Source: Fibrella aestuarina BUZ 2
GTDB lineage: Bacteria; Bacteroidota; Bacteroidia; Cytophagales; Spirosomataceae
Length of the DNA stretch: 64,000 bases
Reading direction: 5' to 3'
NCBI RefSeq assembly: GCF_000331105.1
Contig: NC_020054.1
Span: 4,514,257-4,578,256, forward strand
Positions 14,081-22,719 of the stretch are shown piece after piece. The first letter of the stretch is position 1. The number at the start of each line of letters is the position of its first letter. The position numbers and the translations under genes are program-made. The notes under the pieces are model-generated. The model had not been told where the DNA came from, ran no database searches, and worked only from the letters and a program-made list of their open reading frames with translations.

Positions 14081-14758
14081 ATGACCGACTGGACACCTAA
14101 CCCGGACGTGCTGCTGGCCCACAGCCACGATACGGACCGCTACTTGGCTTTACTCGAAACAGCAGGTAGCCAACGGCCCGCTGGCGCCCGTCTGTCGCTT
14201 TGCCTATCCGAAGCCGACCGCCACATGGCCCACTGGCTCCTGGCCCTGCATCGCATTGACCTTACCTTGCCCTGGCTCGTGTTGCACCCGGGTGTCAGCG
14301 ACGAGAAAAGTGGCTATTCGGCCAGGTACGTTGCCGAAGCTGCCCAAACCCTGATTCGGGAACACGGCTACCAGCTTATCCTGACCGGATCAGCCGCCGA
14401 ACGCTCCTTTGCCGACGCTGTCGCCCAGCACCTGACAGGCCGGGTCGTCAACCTGACGGGTCAGTTGGCGCTGGGCCCGCTAACCGCCCTGCTCGCCGAA
14501 GCGCCCCTATTGCTGACCAGCAACCGGGGCCCGGTGCATATGGCGGCGGCGTTGCAAACACCAGTCGTGGTGATGGCCGTCGATGCCACTACGGTACCGA
14601 CGCCCTTACCACAACCTTTGCCGGTGGCCACTGACGTACCCAGTTCTTCCCACACCCGGCATACCGTGCGGCAGTCGCTCCCACCGGGGGTTCCGCTCCA
14701 ACGGCTTGTTGATGCCGTGCTGGCGCTGGTTACCAGCCAGAAGTCAGTCGTCTGTTAA
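14081..14758 (+). CDS. Glycosyltransferase family 9 (heptosyltransferase-like), truncated
   Basis: A 225-residue protein corresponding to the C-terminal GT-B domain of GT9 enzymes, which transfer heptose or related sugars in LPS core assembly. It shows LVLHPGVSDEKSGYSARYV (the nucleotide-sugar region), LILTGSAAERSFADAV, then NLTGQLALGPLTALLAEAPL and NRGPVHMAAALQTPVVVM, all in GT9 order. Typical members have about 330-360 residues, so the N-terminal acceptor domain is missing. The upstream DNA may hold its remnant. It lies next to a prophage end and upstream of a GT2 gene. Function is doubtful if truncated. Confidence 0.7.
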   Translation: MTDWTPNPDVLLAHSHDTDRYLALLETAGSQRPAGARLSLCLSEADRHMAHWLLALHRIDLTLPWLVLHPGVSDEKSGYSARYVAEAAQTLIREHGYQLILTGSAAERSFADAVAQHLTGRVVNLTGQLALGPLTALLAEAPLLLTSNRGPVHMAAALQTPVVVMAVDATTVPTPLPQPLPVATDVPSSSHTRHTVRQSLPPGVPLQRLVDAVLALVTSQKSVVC

Positions 14759-14929
14759 CCCTTCTCGACGAACGGATGCCTGTCGATCTACTGATCAATC
14801 CAACTCAATCCCCGCAGTAACACAGCAGTCCATAACCGGAGAATAGCCATCAAAGTCGCCCGTGTGCCTCAGAAGGCCCCGGCCACGCTGGCTATGGATG
14901 CGTGTCTGCGGATAACCACAACAACGCTT

Positions 14930-15883
14930 ATGACGCCTCAGCTTTCCATCGTTATTCCCACCTACAAGCGACCCGGCCTGCTCCGTGCTTGCTTAGCCGC
15001 CCTGGCCGAACAGACGGTCTCTCTGATGACCTTTGAAGTGATCGTTGTCGACGACGGCAATGACCCACCCACCGCTCTGGCCGCGCGGCAGATGGCCCAG
15101 CAAACTGGCCTGACGGTGCGCTACCTGGCCCAGCCTGAACGGCGTGGCCCAGCAGCGGCCCGGAACCGGGGCTGGCGGGTAGCACTAGCCCCCCTGGTCG
15201 CCTTTACCGACGACGATTGTCTGCCGGAACGTACCTGGCTGGCCACAGCGTTGGCCCAGTTCGAGCAGGGCGCGCAGGTGCTGACGGGCCAACTCGTCAT
15301 GCCGACTACCGCTCACCGAGCCACCCGGCCCGAAACGCCTACCTCGATCACGGCCAATCTGTTCTGCCGCCGCAACGTACTGGAGTTTGTCGGCGGGTTC
15401 GACGAAGCCTTCGATAGTGTCTGGCGGGAAGACCGCGAGTTGCAGTTCAAAATCATCCGGGCAGGTATCGGTATCAGCCCTTGCCCCGAAGCGGTAGTGA
15501 TTCATTCAACGCCACCCGGCCCCTGGTATGCCCCCCTGCGCGACGAACGCCGGAACCGGTACGATGCACTGCTCTACAAACGTCACCCGCAGCTCTTCCG
15601 CGAACATATTCCCCTTCAGACGGGACGAGTTCGGCGGTATTATTTCTCCATCATCGCCCTGATGGGTGGCGCCATAGGTGGACTACTCGGGCAGCCGCAG
15701 GTAGCGCTGATCGGGCTAGCCGTTTGGAGTGCGCTCACCATTCTGCTATTTGTTGAACGGCTACCTGCTCAACCCACCCCCGTTACGTTGGGGCAGGCAT
15801 TACTCACCAGCGTAGCCACGCCCTTCCTATCGGTCTACTGGCGACTACATGGGGCCGTCACCTATCGCGCCTGGTATCTGTAA
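14930..15883 (+). CDS. Family 2 glycosyltransferase with C-terminal membrane segments
   Basis: A 317-residue protein from ATG 14930 (MTPQLSIVIPTYKRPGLLRA), the natural start of the GT-A fold; an upstream ATG at 14864 adds an atypical leader. Metal and nucleotide-sugar motifs are visible: VVDDGND, FTDDDC (DXD-like) and FVGGFDEAFDSVWREDRELQ (the acceptor region with the ED catalytic motif). Two hydrophobic segments near the C terminus (IIALMGGAIGGLLG, VALIGLAVWSALTILLF) anchor it to the inner membrane. Probably acts in cell-surface polysaccharide synthesis with the adjacent GT9 gene. A hairpin terminator follows. Confidence 0.85.
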   Translation: MTPQLSIVIPTYKRPGLLRACLAALAEQTVSLMTFEVIVVDDGNDPPTALAARQMAQQTGLTVRYLAQPERRGPAAARNRGWRVALAPLVAFTDDDCLPERTWLATALAQFEQGAQVLTGQLVMPTTAHRATRPETPTSITANLFCRRNVLEFVGGFDEAFDSVWREDRELQFKIIRAGIGISPCPEAVVIHSTPPGPWYAPLRDERRNRYDALLYKRHPQLFREHIPLQTGRVRRYYFSIIALMGGAIGGLLGQPQVALIGLAVWSALTILLFVERLPAQPTPVTLGQALLTSVATPFLSVYWRLHGAVTYRAWYL

Positions 15884-15937
15884 TGCCCACAAGCCTGTAG
15901 TCGACTTGGTCAAAAGTGGGGTGTGGCCAGCCTGATC

Positions 15938-15984
15938 GAGCAATATTCTACTATTTCTGTAGAATTAATTGCTCACTATTTTTT
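15938..15984 (+). terminator. Terminator after the GT2 gene
   Basis: A long imperfect stem GAGCAATATTCTAC / GTAGAATTAATTGCTC with a 7-nt loop, followed by ATTTTTTC on the + strand. It lies in the 194-nt gap before the DUF892 gene. Confidence 0.65.
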
Positions 15985-16077
15985 CACCGTAAAAGCTAAC
16001 TCGCAGAGGATCAGCGACTGGTACAATGCTTGCAGCATAGACAGTGTAATCAACAAGTAAAAAACCCAACTTACGTT

Positions 16078-16908
16078 ATGGCAACGATTGGCAAACAAAT
16101 CGCTGATTTTTTCTCAGGTGGTTCAACAACCGACAATGACGAAGGTCTCAAAGGCTTATTCGTGAACGAACTGCGGGGCATGTATTATGCCGAGCAGGCA
16201 CTTGTCGACAACATGCCAAACATGGCTGATGCGGCCACCACCGATCAGGTACGTATGGCCTTCCAGCAACATCTGGAAGAAACCCGCAACCAGGTAACCC
16301 GCCTCGAACGAATCTTCGATAGCATCGGTGTCGAAGCCGACAGCAAAACCTGCAATGCCATCGATGGCCTCGCCGACGACGGCGATGAAGCCATCAGCAC
16401 CACCGAAACGGGTTCACTGACCCGCGACGCCGCCCTGATTATCGCCGGGCAGAAAGTGGAGCACCACGAAATTGCCGCCTACGGCTCGTTGCACGCACTG
16501 GCTCAGTTGCTGGGTTACACTGAAGCCGCGCAACTGATTGAACAGTCGCTGCAGGAAGAAAAGGCTACCGATAAAAAGCTGACTCAACTGGCCGAATCGT
16601 TTGTCAACGAACGGGCAAAATCGGAAGGCCGGGGCGATGAAGCAGCCTATTCAAGCCCGAATCGCCGGAATTACTACGATGATGACGATGACCTCAATCA
16701 GGGTAACCTGGTGGGCAGCGACGCCAGCTACCGCAATCAGTCGGGTGCTGGTTACCAAAGCGGCTCGCAGTCGGGCAGCGGCTCAATCTACAGCGGCGGT
16801 AGCTCAACCATGGGCGGCCCCTCGACGGTAGGTGGTGGCTCAACCAACAGCGGCTCAGGCTATTCGTCGGGTCAGGACGTGACGGCCGGCGGACCGCTGG
16901 GCGTATAA
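16078..16908 (+). CDS. DUF892 (YciE/YciF-like) ferritin-like protein with Gly/Ser-rich tail
   Basis: A 276-residue protein from ATG 16078 (MATIGKQIADFFSGG). Residues about 28-180 match the DUF892 four-helix ferritin-like domain: LKGLFVNELRGMYYAEQALV, then EETRNQVTRLERIFDSIG, KVEHHEIAAYGSLHALAQLL and SLQEEKATDKKLTQLA, with helix-borne Glu/His pairs suited to a di-iron site. Such proteins are linked to stress responses. The last 75 residues are low-complexity Gly/Ser/Tyr (YSSGQ, GSGSIYSGGSS), unusual for the family. A bidirectional hairpin follows. The in-frame reading to 16030 is not needed. Confidence 0.85.
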   Translation: MATIGKQIADFFSGGSTTDNDEGLKGLFVNELRGMYYAEQALVDNMPNMADAATTDQVRMAFQQHLEETRNQVTRLERIFDSIGVEADSKTCNAIDGLADDGDEAISTTETGSLTRDAALIIAGQKVEHHEIAAYGSLHALAQLLGYTEAAQLIEQSLQEEKATDKKLTQLAESFVNERAKSEGRGDEAAYSSPNRRNYYDDDDDLNQGNLVGSDASYRNQSGAGYQSGSQSGSGSIYSGGSSTMGGPSTVGGGSTNSGSGYSSGQDVTAGGPLGV

Positions 16909-16942
16909 AGTAAGTAAGCCTAACTTTTCAGGAGTCTTCCTT

Positions 16943-16975
16943 GGCAACGGCGCTCTCATTGAGGGTGCCGTTGCC
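16943..16975. terminator. Bidirectional terminator between convergent genes
   Basis: Stem GGCAACGGC / GCCGTTGCC with extra pairing toward a short loop lies between the DUF892 (+) and DUF4385 (-) genes. Confidence 0.65.
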
Positions 16976-16996
16976 GTTTATAGCGACCGGCGGATA

Positions 16997-17506
16997 CTAG
17001 CCGTATTTCTCCTGCCAGGCTTTGCGCAATTGCTTGTAGTCGGGGTCTTCGCGCGCTTTCAGGTAGACGCCATAAAAAATCCGGGCCGATTCCGCCTTGA
17101 CCGGGTCTTCGACGCGCGGTAGCTGCTCACGACCGTGGGCACCCGACTGCCCTTTTTTGTCGGCGGGGACGGGCCCGTCGTACTTCTGGCCGGAGGCGTG
17201 GTTGGCATAGCGCCGCGAACGCGTATAGCCCATCTGCAAAAACTTCCGGGCCATATCCATACCCACAAAATCGCCCTGCGCTTTGTAATCGAGAAACAGC
17301 TGGTAGATTTTCTCCGACGACTCGCGGGCGATCTCGGGCGTTTTGAACCGCCAATGGGGTAAAATCTCGTCTTTGTAGGGCCGCACGAGTAGCACACCCA
17401 TTTCGCCTTTACCCACGCGGTATAGCTCGGGCTGCTGCCGCAAATCAAGGTTGCGGTAATCGAGGTCGTAGTTGAATTGCCGGTCAGCTTTAGCGTTGGT
17501 GGCCAT
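16997..17506 (-). CDS. DUF4385 family protein
   Basis: A 169-residue protein with the strongly conserved DUF4385 pattern: FNYDLDYRNLDLRQQPELYR, VGKGEMGVLLVRPYKDEILP, HWRFKTPEIARESSEKIYQL, then GDFVGMDMARKFLQMGYTRS and RRYANHASGQKY. The family occurs widely in bacteria and phages, is cytosolic and has no known biochemical role. It is divergently oriented from the beta-helix gene across a 165-nt promoter region. Full length, with no defects seen. Confidence 0.85.
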   Translation of the reverse strand: MATNAKADRQFNYDLDYRNLDLRQQPELYRVGKGEMGVLLVRPYKDEILPHWRFKTPEIARESSEKIYQLFLDYKAQGDFVGMDMARKFLQMGYTRSRRYANHASGQKYDGPVPADKKGQSGAHGREQLPRVEDPVKAESARIFYGVYLKAREDPDYKQLRKAWQEKYG

Positions 17507-17671
17507 GAGTCAGAGGCTATTGGTGGTTCATCAATTAACCCGCGAAGCGCGGTGTTGCTGTTAAAGCTTATCCAACGCCAGCCTGACTTGCCGGATGTTG
17601 CGATCAGTGGCTGTACATCGCCCACTTTTTCGGCAGATTGTGTACCTTTCTTATCAGCAACTGCCTAAACC

Positions 17672-18850
17672 ATGAACCGCCTTTTTACCCTCTTCCTGTA
17701 CCTGCTCGCGCTGCCGCTCCTGGCCCAGCCCGACGTGCAGAAAAAGCTGCAAACCGACCTGATTCTGGCCGATGACGGCGCGACCATCGACCTGCCCGCC
17801 GGTACGTTCGCGCTGGTGAGCAGCCTGTCGTTGCAGGATAAAAAGAACATCACCATCCGGGGGGCGGGCGCGGGCAATACCGTGCTGTCGTTCAAGGGCC
17901 AAACCGAAGGCGCCGAGGGGCTGCGCGTGAGCAACGGCCGCAACATCGTGATCGAAAACCTGACCATTCAGGACTCCAAAGGTGATTGCATCAAGACGAT
18001 GAACGTCGACGGGATCACCTTCCGCAATGTGCGCGTGGAATGGACCGGCGAACCCAAAGAGACCAACGGCTCGTATGGCCTCTACCCCGTGCAGTGCCAG
18101 AACGTAACCATCGAGAGCTGCACCGCCGTGGGGGCGTCCGATGCGGGGATCTACGTGGGGCAGTCAAAGCAGATTGTGGTCAAAAACTGCGTGGCCTGGC
18201 ATAACGTGGCGGGCATCGAAATTGAAAACTCCATCGGAGCCGACGTCTACGAAAACCACGCCTACGAGAACACGGGCGGTATCTTGGTGTTCGACCTGCC
18301 CGATCTGGTGCAGAAACGGGGTGGTCAGGTACGTGTCTTTAACAACCGGATCGAGAATAACAACCTCGACAATTTCGCGCCGAAGGGCAACATCGTGGCG
18401 CGGGTGCCCGCCGGTACGGGTGTGCTCGTGCTGGCCACCAGTCAGGTCGAGATTTTCAGGAATCAGATCCACAACAACAAGTCGCTCGGGACGGGAATCA
18501 TCAGTTATTTCATGACCGAAGAACCCATCCGGGATTCGCTCTACTACCCCTACCCCACCCAGATTTCGATTCACGACAACACATATAGCCGCCCGGCCGT
18601 GTATCCCACACGCAAGGGACGCATGGGCCTGATGTTCCGGTTCAAACTCCGCTTCGGCAAGAACGTACCTGACATTCTGTGGGATGGCGTCACCGACGAC
18701 AAAGCGACACGTACCCAGCCGCCGCTCTGCCTGGCCAACAACGCCAACGCCCAGTTTGCCAACATCGACGCCGCCAACAACTTCAAAGCCATCCGCCGCG
18801 ACGATACGCCCTACCGCTGTACGCTGCCCGCCCTGGAAGCCGTCCGCTGA
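17672..18850 (+). CDS. Secreted parallel beta-helix repeat protein
   Basis: A 392-residue protein with a signal peptide (MNRLFTLFLYLLALPLLAQP). From residue about 60 on there are successive beta-helix rungs (NITIRGAGAGNTVLSFKG, NIVIENLTIQDSKGDCIKTM, NVTIESCTAVGASDAGIYVG, QIVVKNCVAWHNVAGIEIEN). This matches the TIGR03805-type beta-helix proteins that often neighbour SO2930-type dihaem cytochromes, as here (20503). Substrate unknown; right-handed beta-helix proteins often bind or cleave polysaccharides. A -7-like TACCTTTC lies just upstream (about 17652). It heads a four-gene + strand group. Confidence 0.8.
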   Translation: MNRLFTLFLYLLALPLLAQPDVQKKLQTDLILADDGATIDLPAGTFALVSSLSLQDKKNITIRGAGAGNTVLSFKGQTEGAEGLRVSNGRNIVIENLTIQDSKGDCIKTMNVDGITFRNVRVEWTGEPKETNGSYGLYPVQCQNVTIESCTAVGASDAGIYVGQSKQIVVKNCVAWHNVAGIEIENSIGADVYENHAYENTGGILVFDLPDLVQKRGGQVRVFNNRIENNNLDNFAPKGNIVARVPAGTGVLVLATSQVEIFRNQIHNNKSLGTGIISYFMTEEPIRDSLYYPYPTQISIHDNTYSRPAVYPTRKGRMGLMFRFKLRFGKNVPDILWDGVTDDKATRTQPPLCLANNANAQFANIDAANNFKAIRRDDTPYRCTLPALEAVR

Positions 18851-18864
18851 CCCACACCCTCGCC

Positions 18865-19479
18865 ATGAACGTCTCGCCCGACGCGCTGCCCGACCTGGGG
18901 TATACCCTCGACACCGAACTCCCGCACGACCAGCTCGTACCCTTCGTGCAGACCTATTGCCGGAAACGCAACCCGTATACGATTTTTTATTGGGCGTTCA
19001 ACCTAGCCCTCATTCTTCTTTTTCTGATCCTATTATTCCGCCAGCCCCGCGCCGCGCTGTCGACCAGCCTCAGCCAGGCGGCATTGGGCATGGCCCTCTT
19101 TCTGCTTGTGCTTCTTCCGGTCCACGAATGGCTGCATGGACTGGCGTATAAACACTTCGGTGCCAGCCGGGTAACGTTTGTGGCGCAGTGGCGGCAATTG
19201 GTTTTTTACTGCCTCGCTGACCGCTTCGTCGCCAACTCGGCCGAACTGCTGGTTGTCGCGCTGACGCCCTTCGTCGTGATCAATACGCTGCTGATTGCCG
19301 GTATGGCGCTGGCAACGCCGCCGCTGTTCTGGGCCTTGTTTAGTGCGCTGATACTGCACACGGGCGGTTGCTTCGGCGATGTCGGCATGGTTAGCTATTT
19401 TTATACAAACCGGCACCGAAACCCCTGCACTTACGACGACGCCCAGCAACACAAATCGTTCTTCTTCGTGCGTGCCTGA
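18865..19479 (+). CDS. DUF3267 putative membrane zincin
   Basis: A 204-residue protein from ATG 18865 (MNVSPDALPDLGYTLDTELP), 14 nt after the beta-helix gene. Four to five hydrophobic segments (ALILLFLILLF, MALFLLVLLPV, LLVVALTPFVVINTLLIAGM, ALFSALILHTGGCFGDV) surround an HEWLH zinc motif at about residue 90 followed by GLAYKHFG, the arrangement of DUF3267 intramembrane-like metalloprotease candidates. Substrate is unknown. Translation in another frame over the same region is a shadow. Confidence 0.75.
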   Translation: MNVSPDALPDLGYTLDTELPHDQLVPFVQTYCRKRNPYTIFYWAFNLALILLFLILLFRQPRAALSTSLSQAALGMALFLLVLLPVHEWLHGLAYKHFGASRVTFVAQWRQLVFYCLADRFVANSAELLVVALTPFVVINTLLIAGMALATPPLFWALFSALILHTGGCFGDVGMVSYFYTNRHRNPCTYDDAQQHKSFFFVRA

Positions 19480-19499
19480 ACCTGTCAATTGCCTTCACC

Positions 19500-20492
19500 A
19501 TGAAATTCTGTCCAGGCGGCCCTGTTAAGCGGCTCTCACGTCTCGTTTGTCTTGTCCTCTGGCTGGGGGTGACAGGCACACGGGCTCAGGTAACCCTCCA
19601 CACCCAGGACTTGCCCCGCTTCTATCAGGCCTTCGACAGCGTTTTGACCACGTCGGATACCTTACGCCAAACGGCCTTCATCCAGCAACTATACGTCGAC
19701 AAAGCAAGCGTTGGCCTGAAACAGTTTATGGCCTTGCGGGGCGGCAACACCGCCGCCTGGCGGGCCATAATGGTCACGCAACAGGCCATCCTACGCGAAA
19801 AGCGACCGTTGATTCTGTCAGTTCAGCAACAGGAAGACCTTATCCGGCAAAAACTAAAGGTGTTTAAAAGCCTGTATCCTTCCTTTCGCGAAGGTGACGT
19901 GTATTTCTGCGTGGGTATCAACAATTCCGGGGGCACCATCGACGACAGGACGGTCTACATCGGCACCGAAGTTGCCGCCCACAATAGCCCGACCTGGGCG
20001 CTACCGCTCGTATTGCACGAGTATGTACATACGCAACAATGGATGCATCGCAACAAAAGCCGCATCCTAAAAAGCGACAGCCTGGTCAACCAGTACCTCT
20101 CTACGCATAAAAGCGTTCTGGGCAGGTGTCTCGAAGAAGGTATGGCCGATTTTGTCTCGGAACTGGTGTATGGCAAGCGACTCGATCAGGTCAATCCGGA
20201 TGGCTACACGGCCTTCGGTCTCAACCATGAAAAAGCCGTTTGGGAAGCTTTCAAAACGGACATGTTTGCTGATTTCAAGCACGAAATGGGCTGGCTTTAT
20301 GCTAAAAAGGAGATTGACGGACAGCCGATGAACGATCTCGGCTATTTTGTTGGTCACCAGATCTGTAAAGCTTATTATGACAAGGCACGCAACAAAAAGC
20401 AGGCGTTGAACTACATGATTGGGCTGGACCTGACCGACGAAAACGCCCGGCGCTTCCTGGCCGAGTCGGGCTACGATGGCCCCAAACGTTAA
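19500..20492 (+). CDS. Exported DUF2268-like zinc metalloprotease
   Basis: A 330-residue protein with an N-terminal signal sequence (LVCLVLWLGVTGTRAQ). The zincin motif LVLHEYVHTQQ (HEYVH) is followed about 40 residues later by CLEEGMADFVSEL, whose Glu supplies the third ligand, the DUF2268 pattern. The preceding strand VYIGTEVAAHNSPTWALPLV and the C-terminal GYFVGHQICKAYYDKAR also fit. Probably periplasmic. It sits 20 nt after the DUF3267 gene and 10 nt before the cytochrome pseudogene, suggesting one operon. GldB-type gliding proteins are distant relatives, but no specific match is claimed. Confidence 0.75.
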   Translation: MKFCPGGPVKRLSRLVCLVLWLGVTGTRAQVTLHTQDLPRFYQAFDSVLTTSDTLRQTAFIQQLYVDKASVGLKQFMALRGGNTAAWRAIMVTQQAILREKRPLILSVQQQEDLIRQKLKVFKSLYPSFREGDVYFCVGINNSGGTIDDRTVYIGTEVAAHNSPTWALPLVLHEYVHTQQWMHRNKSRILKSDSLVNQYLSTHKSVLGRCLEEGMADFVSELVYGKRLDQVNPDGYTAFGLNHEKAVWEAFKTDMFADFKHEMGWLYAKKEIDGQPMNDLGYFVGHQICKAYYDKARNKKQALNYMIGLDLTDENARRFLAESGYDGPKR

Positions 20493-20502
20493 CTGATCGA
20501 CT

Positions 20503-21563
20503 ATGAAACCAATCCTCCTTCTCTGGCTGCTCGGTAGTATTGGCTTTGGCTTACAGTCATTCAGCGGGGAGCAGGCAATCCCCCAACACCTGTCGGAATG
20601 GGGCTTTTTTGCGGGAAACCTGGCCGATCAGCAGCCCGCCGATGGCGTGGTGCCTTACCGGCTCAACACGCCGCTGTTTTCAGATTACGCCGAAAAGCTG
20701 CGGTTTGTGAAGCTGCCCGCCGGGACAACGGCCCGCTACGATGCCCGCGAGGTGATGGACTTTCCGGTGGGGACTACGCTCATCAAGACGTTTTACTTCC
20801 CCGCTGATTTCCGGGATGCTACTAAAGGCCGACGGCTGATGGAAACACGCCTGCTGATCCGCAACGAGTCGGGTTGGAAGGCGCTGGAATACGTCTGGAA
20901 CGATGCCCAAACCGACGCCGTGCTGGAAGTGGCGGGCGACCGCAAGACGGTCAGGTACGTCGATGCGGCCGGACGTACCCACGAGCAGACCTACGTGATG
21001 CCCAACCTGAATCAGTGCAAAAGCTGCCATAACCGCAACGAGGTGCTGATGCCCATCGGCCCCACCGCGCGCCAGCTCAACGGCCCACTCGACTACGGCA
21101 CCGGCCCGGAAAACCAGCTCACACACTGGCAGAAAACCGGTCTCCTTACCAACCCCGCCTCAGCAGGGCAGGCTCCCCTGATCGACCCCGCCGTTGCCCC
21201 CGCGCCCCCGTCTGGAACGACCCCGCCACCGGTACGTTGGCCGAGCGGGCGCGTATCTACCTCGACATCAACTGCGCGCACTGCCACCGCCCCGACGGCC
21301 CCGCCAACACCAGCGGCCTGAACCTGACGATCCATGAACAAAACCCGACGGCCTGGGGCTTACGCAAAACACCCGTCGCCGCCGGACGTGGCTCGGGCGG
21401 GCATCAGTACGACATCGTAGCAGGCAAGCCCAACGAATCGATTTTACTCTACCGGATGGCCTCGACCGACCCCGGCGTGATGATGCCCGAAGTCGCCCGC
21501 AAAGTGACGCACCAGGAAGGCGTTGCGCTGATCCGGGAATGGATTGAGAAGATGAATGAATGA
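20503..21563 (+). pseudogene. SO2930-family dihaem c-type cytochrome, frameshifted
   Basis: The first frame (from ATG 20503) has a signal peptide, HLSEWGFFAGNLADQQPADG, PYRLNTPLFSDYAEKLRFVK and haem motif CKSCH. Reading then becomes Pro/Thr nonsense from about 21205. The continuation, PVWNDPATGTLAERARIYLD then INCAHCHRPDGPANTSG with the second haem motif CAHCH, is in another frame and runs to the stop at 21563. The break lies in C-rich tracts at about 21194-21213 (runs of five C), so a 1-nt loss explains it. This may be a real mutation, a phase-variable tract or a sequencing error. Family proteins of this type pair with beta-helix proteins. Confidence 0.8.
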
Positions 21564-21575
21564 TGAGTAATGTAC

Positions 21576-21671
21576 AATGTATAATGAATGATGTATGATG
21601 GGGCTGACGCGAGAGAAGGGTGCTGCACCGGCAGACCGGTCAGCCCCATCATACATCATTCATTATACATT
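21576..21671. repeat. Perfect 33-bp inverted repeat of word-repeat type
   Basis: Arms 21576-21608 and 21639-21671 are perfectly complementary with a 30-nt loop. They are built from words such as ATGAATG, ATGATG and GTATGATG. It sits between the convergent cytochrome (+) and thrB (-) genes. The right arm contains the thrB stop codon and its last codons (MNDV). Likely a bidirectional terminator and one member of the palindrome family in this window. Confidence 0.85.
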
Positions 21672-22599
21672 CAATCACCCTCGGCCCGACGGTGTTGATG
21701 CCTGAGACATACACCTCGCCGGTAATGCCGACCGACAGGAAGGCCTGCTGCATGGCGGAGCCCACGGCCTGCGCCGTTTCCAGATCGCGGCTGAGAGCAA
21801 ACATAGACGGGCCGGAACCCGAAATGCTGCAACCCAGCGCGCCATTGTCGAGCGCGGCCTGTTTAACTTCGTTGAATTCGGGAATGAGAATCGACCGGAC
21901 CGGCTCGATAATGACGTCGACCATCGAGCGGCCAATGAGGTCGTAATCGGGTTTGGTGAGGCCCGCAATCAGGCCCGCCACGTTGCCCATCTGGGTAATG
22001 GCATTCTTCAGCGACACCTCGTTTTTGAGGATATACCGGGCGTCTTTCGTGTTTACCTCCACGTCGGGGTGAACGATGGTGGCAAACAAGCTAGCGGGCG
22101 TGTCGATCCGGATCACGTCGAGGGGCGAGTAACTCCGTACCACCACAAAGCCACCCAGCAATGACGGCCCCACGTTGTCGGCATGAGCCGAACCGCAGGC
22201 TACGCGCTCGCCTTCCATCGCAAAGGGGAGCAGTTCCAGCGTCGTCAGGGGGCGGCCCAAGAGTTCGTTGGCGGCAAAAACGCCCGCTACCGCGCTGGCG
22301 GCACTCGACCCCAGCCCGCTACCCAGCGGCATATGCTTGGTCAGGATCATCTCGAACCCGACATCGGTACGGCCAATTTTCTGAAGGAATACCTGAATGG
22401 CAATGCCAGCCGTGTTGCGGGCAGCCTCGCGCGGCAACCGCCCCTGATCACCGATAATGTCGATGATGCGGACACCGGGCTGATCGACTAGCTTAAGCCA
22501 TACCTCATCGCCGGGCTGATCGACGGCAAATCCGAATATATCAAAGCCACAGGCCACATTGGCCACCGTAGCGGGCGCAAATACACGTATTTCGTTCAC
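21649..22599 (-). CDS. thrB: Homoserine kinase
   Basis: A 316-residue GHMP kinase converting homoserine to O-phosphohomoserine in threonine synthesis. The N-terminal substrate segment IRVFAPATVANVACGFDIFG, the ATP-binding loop KHMPLGSGLGSSAASAVAGV and the C-terminal GHMP motif GALGCSISGSGPSMFAL are all present. It starts at GTG 22599. A -7-like TATATTTG lies only 5 nt upstream, so the transcript may be nearly leaderless. The 3' end is inside a palindromic element that encodes the last residues. No thrA or thrC neighbour is seen. Confidence 0.95.
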   Translation of the reverse strand: MNEIRVFAPATVANVACGFDIFGFAVDQPGDEVWLKLVDQPGVRIIDIIGDQGRLPREAARNTAGIAIQVFLQKIGRTDVGFEMILTKHMPLGSGLGSSAASAVAGVFAANELLGRPLTTLELLPFAMEGERVACGSAHADNVGPSLLGGFVVVRSYSPLDVIRIDTPASLFATIVHPDVEVNTKDARYILKNEVSLKNAITQMGNVAGLIAGLTKPDYDLIGRSMVDVIIEPVRSILIPEFNEVKQAALDNGALGCSISGSGPSMFALSRDLETAQAVGSAMQQAFLSVGITGEVYVSGINTVGPRVIECIMNDV

Positions 22600-22603
22600 G
22601 GAG

Positions 22604-22611
22604 CAAATATA
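22604..22611 (-). promoter_or_regulatory. -7 promoter element of thrB
   Basis: TATATTTG on the minus strand matches the Bacteroidetes -7 consensus TAnnTTTG. It ends 5 nt before the GTG start of thrB, so transcription would begin at or next to the start codon. Confidence 0.5.
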
Positions 22612-22619
22612 GGTTAAGG

Positions 22620-22712
22620 TTTAGCGATTAAAAGTTAGGGTTTCAAGTTGGCTGTTGCACACGTACAAGCGCGACAGCCAACTTGAAACCCTAAACGTTA
22701 AACGCCAAACTT
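22620..22712. repeat. Palindromic intergenic element between thrB and the symporter gene
   Basis: A perfect 19-bp core AGGGTTTCAAGTTGGCTGT and its complement lie around an 18-nt loop, with imperfect outer arms made of GTTTAGCG- and GTTAAGG-like words. It lies between the two minus-strand genes, just beyond the symporter start side and upstream of thrB. Confidence 0.8.
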
Positions 22713-22719
22713 CTTCCTC

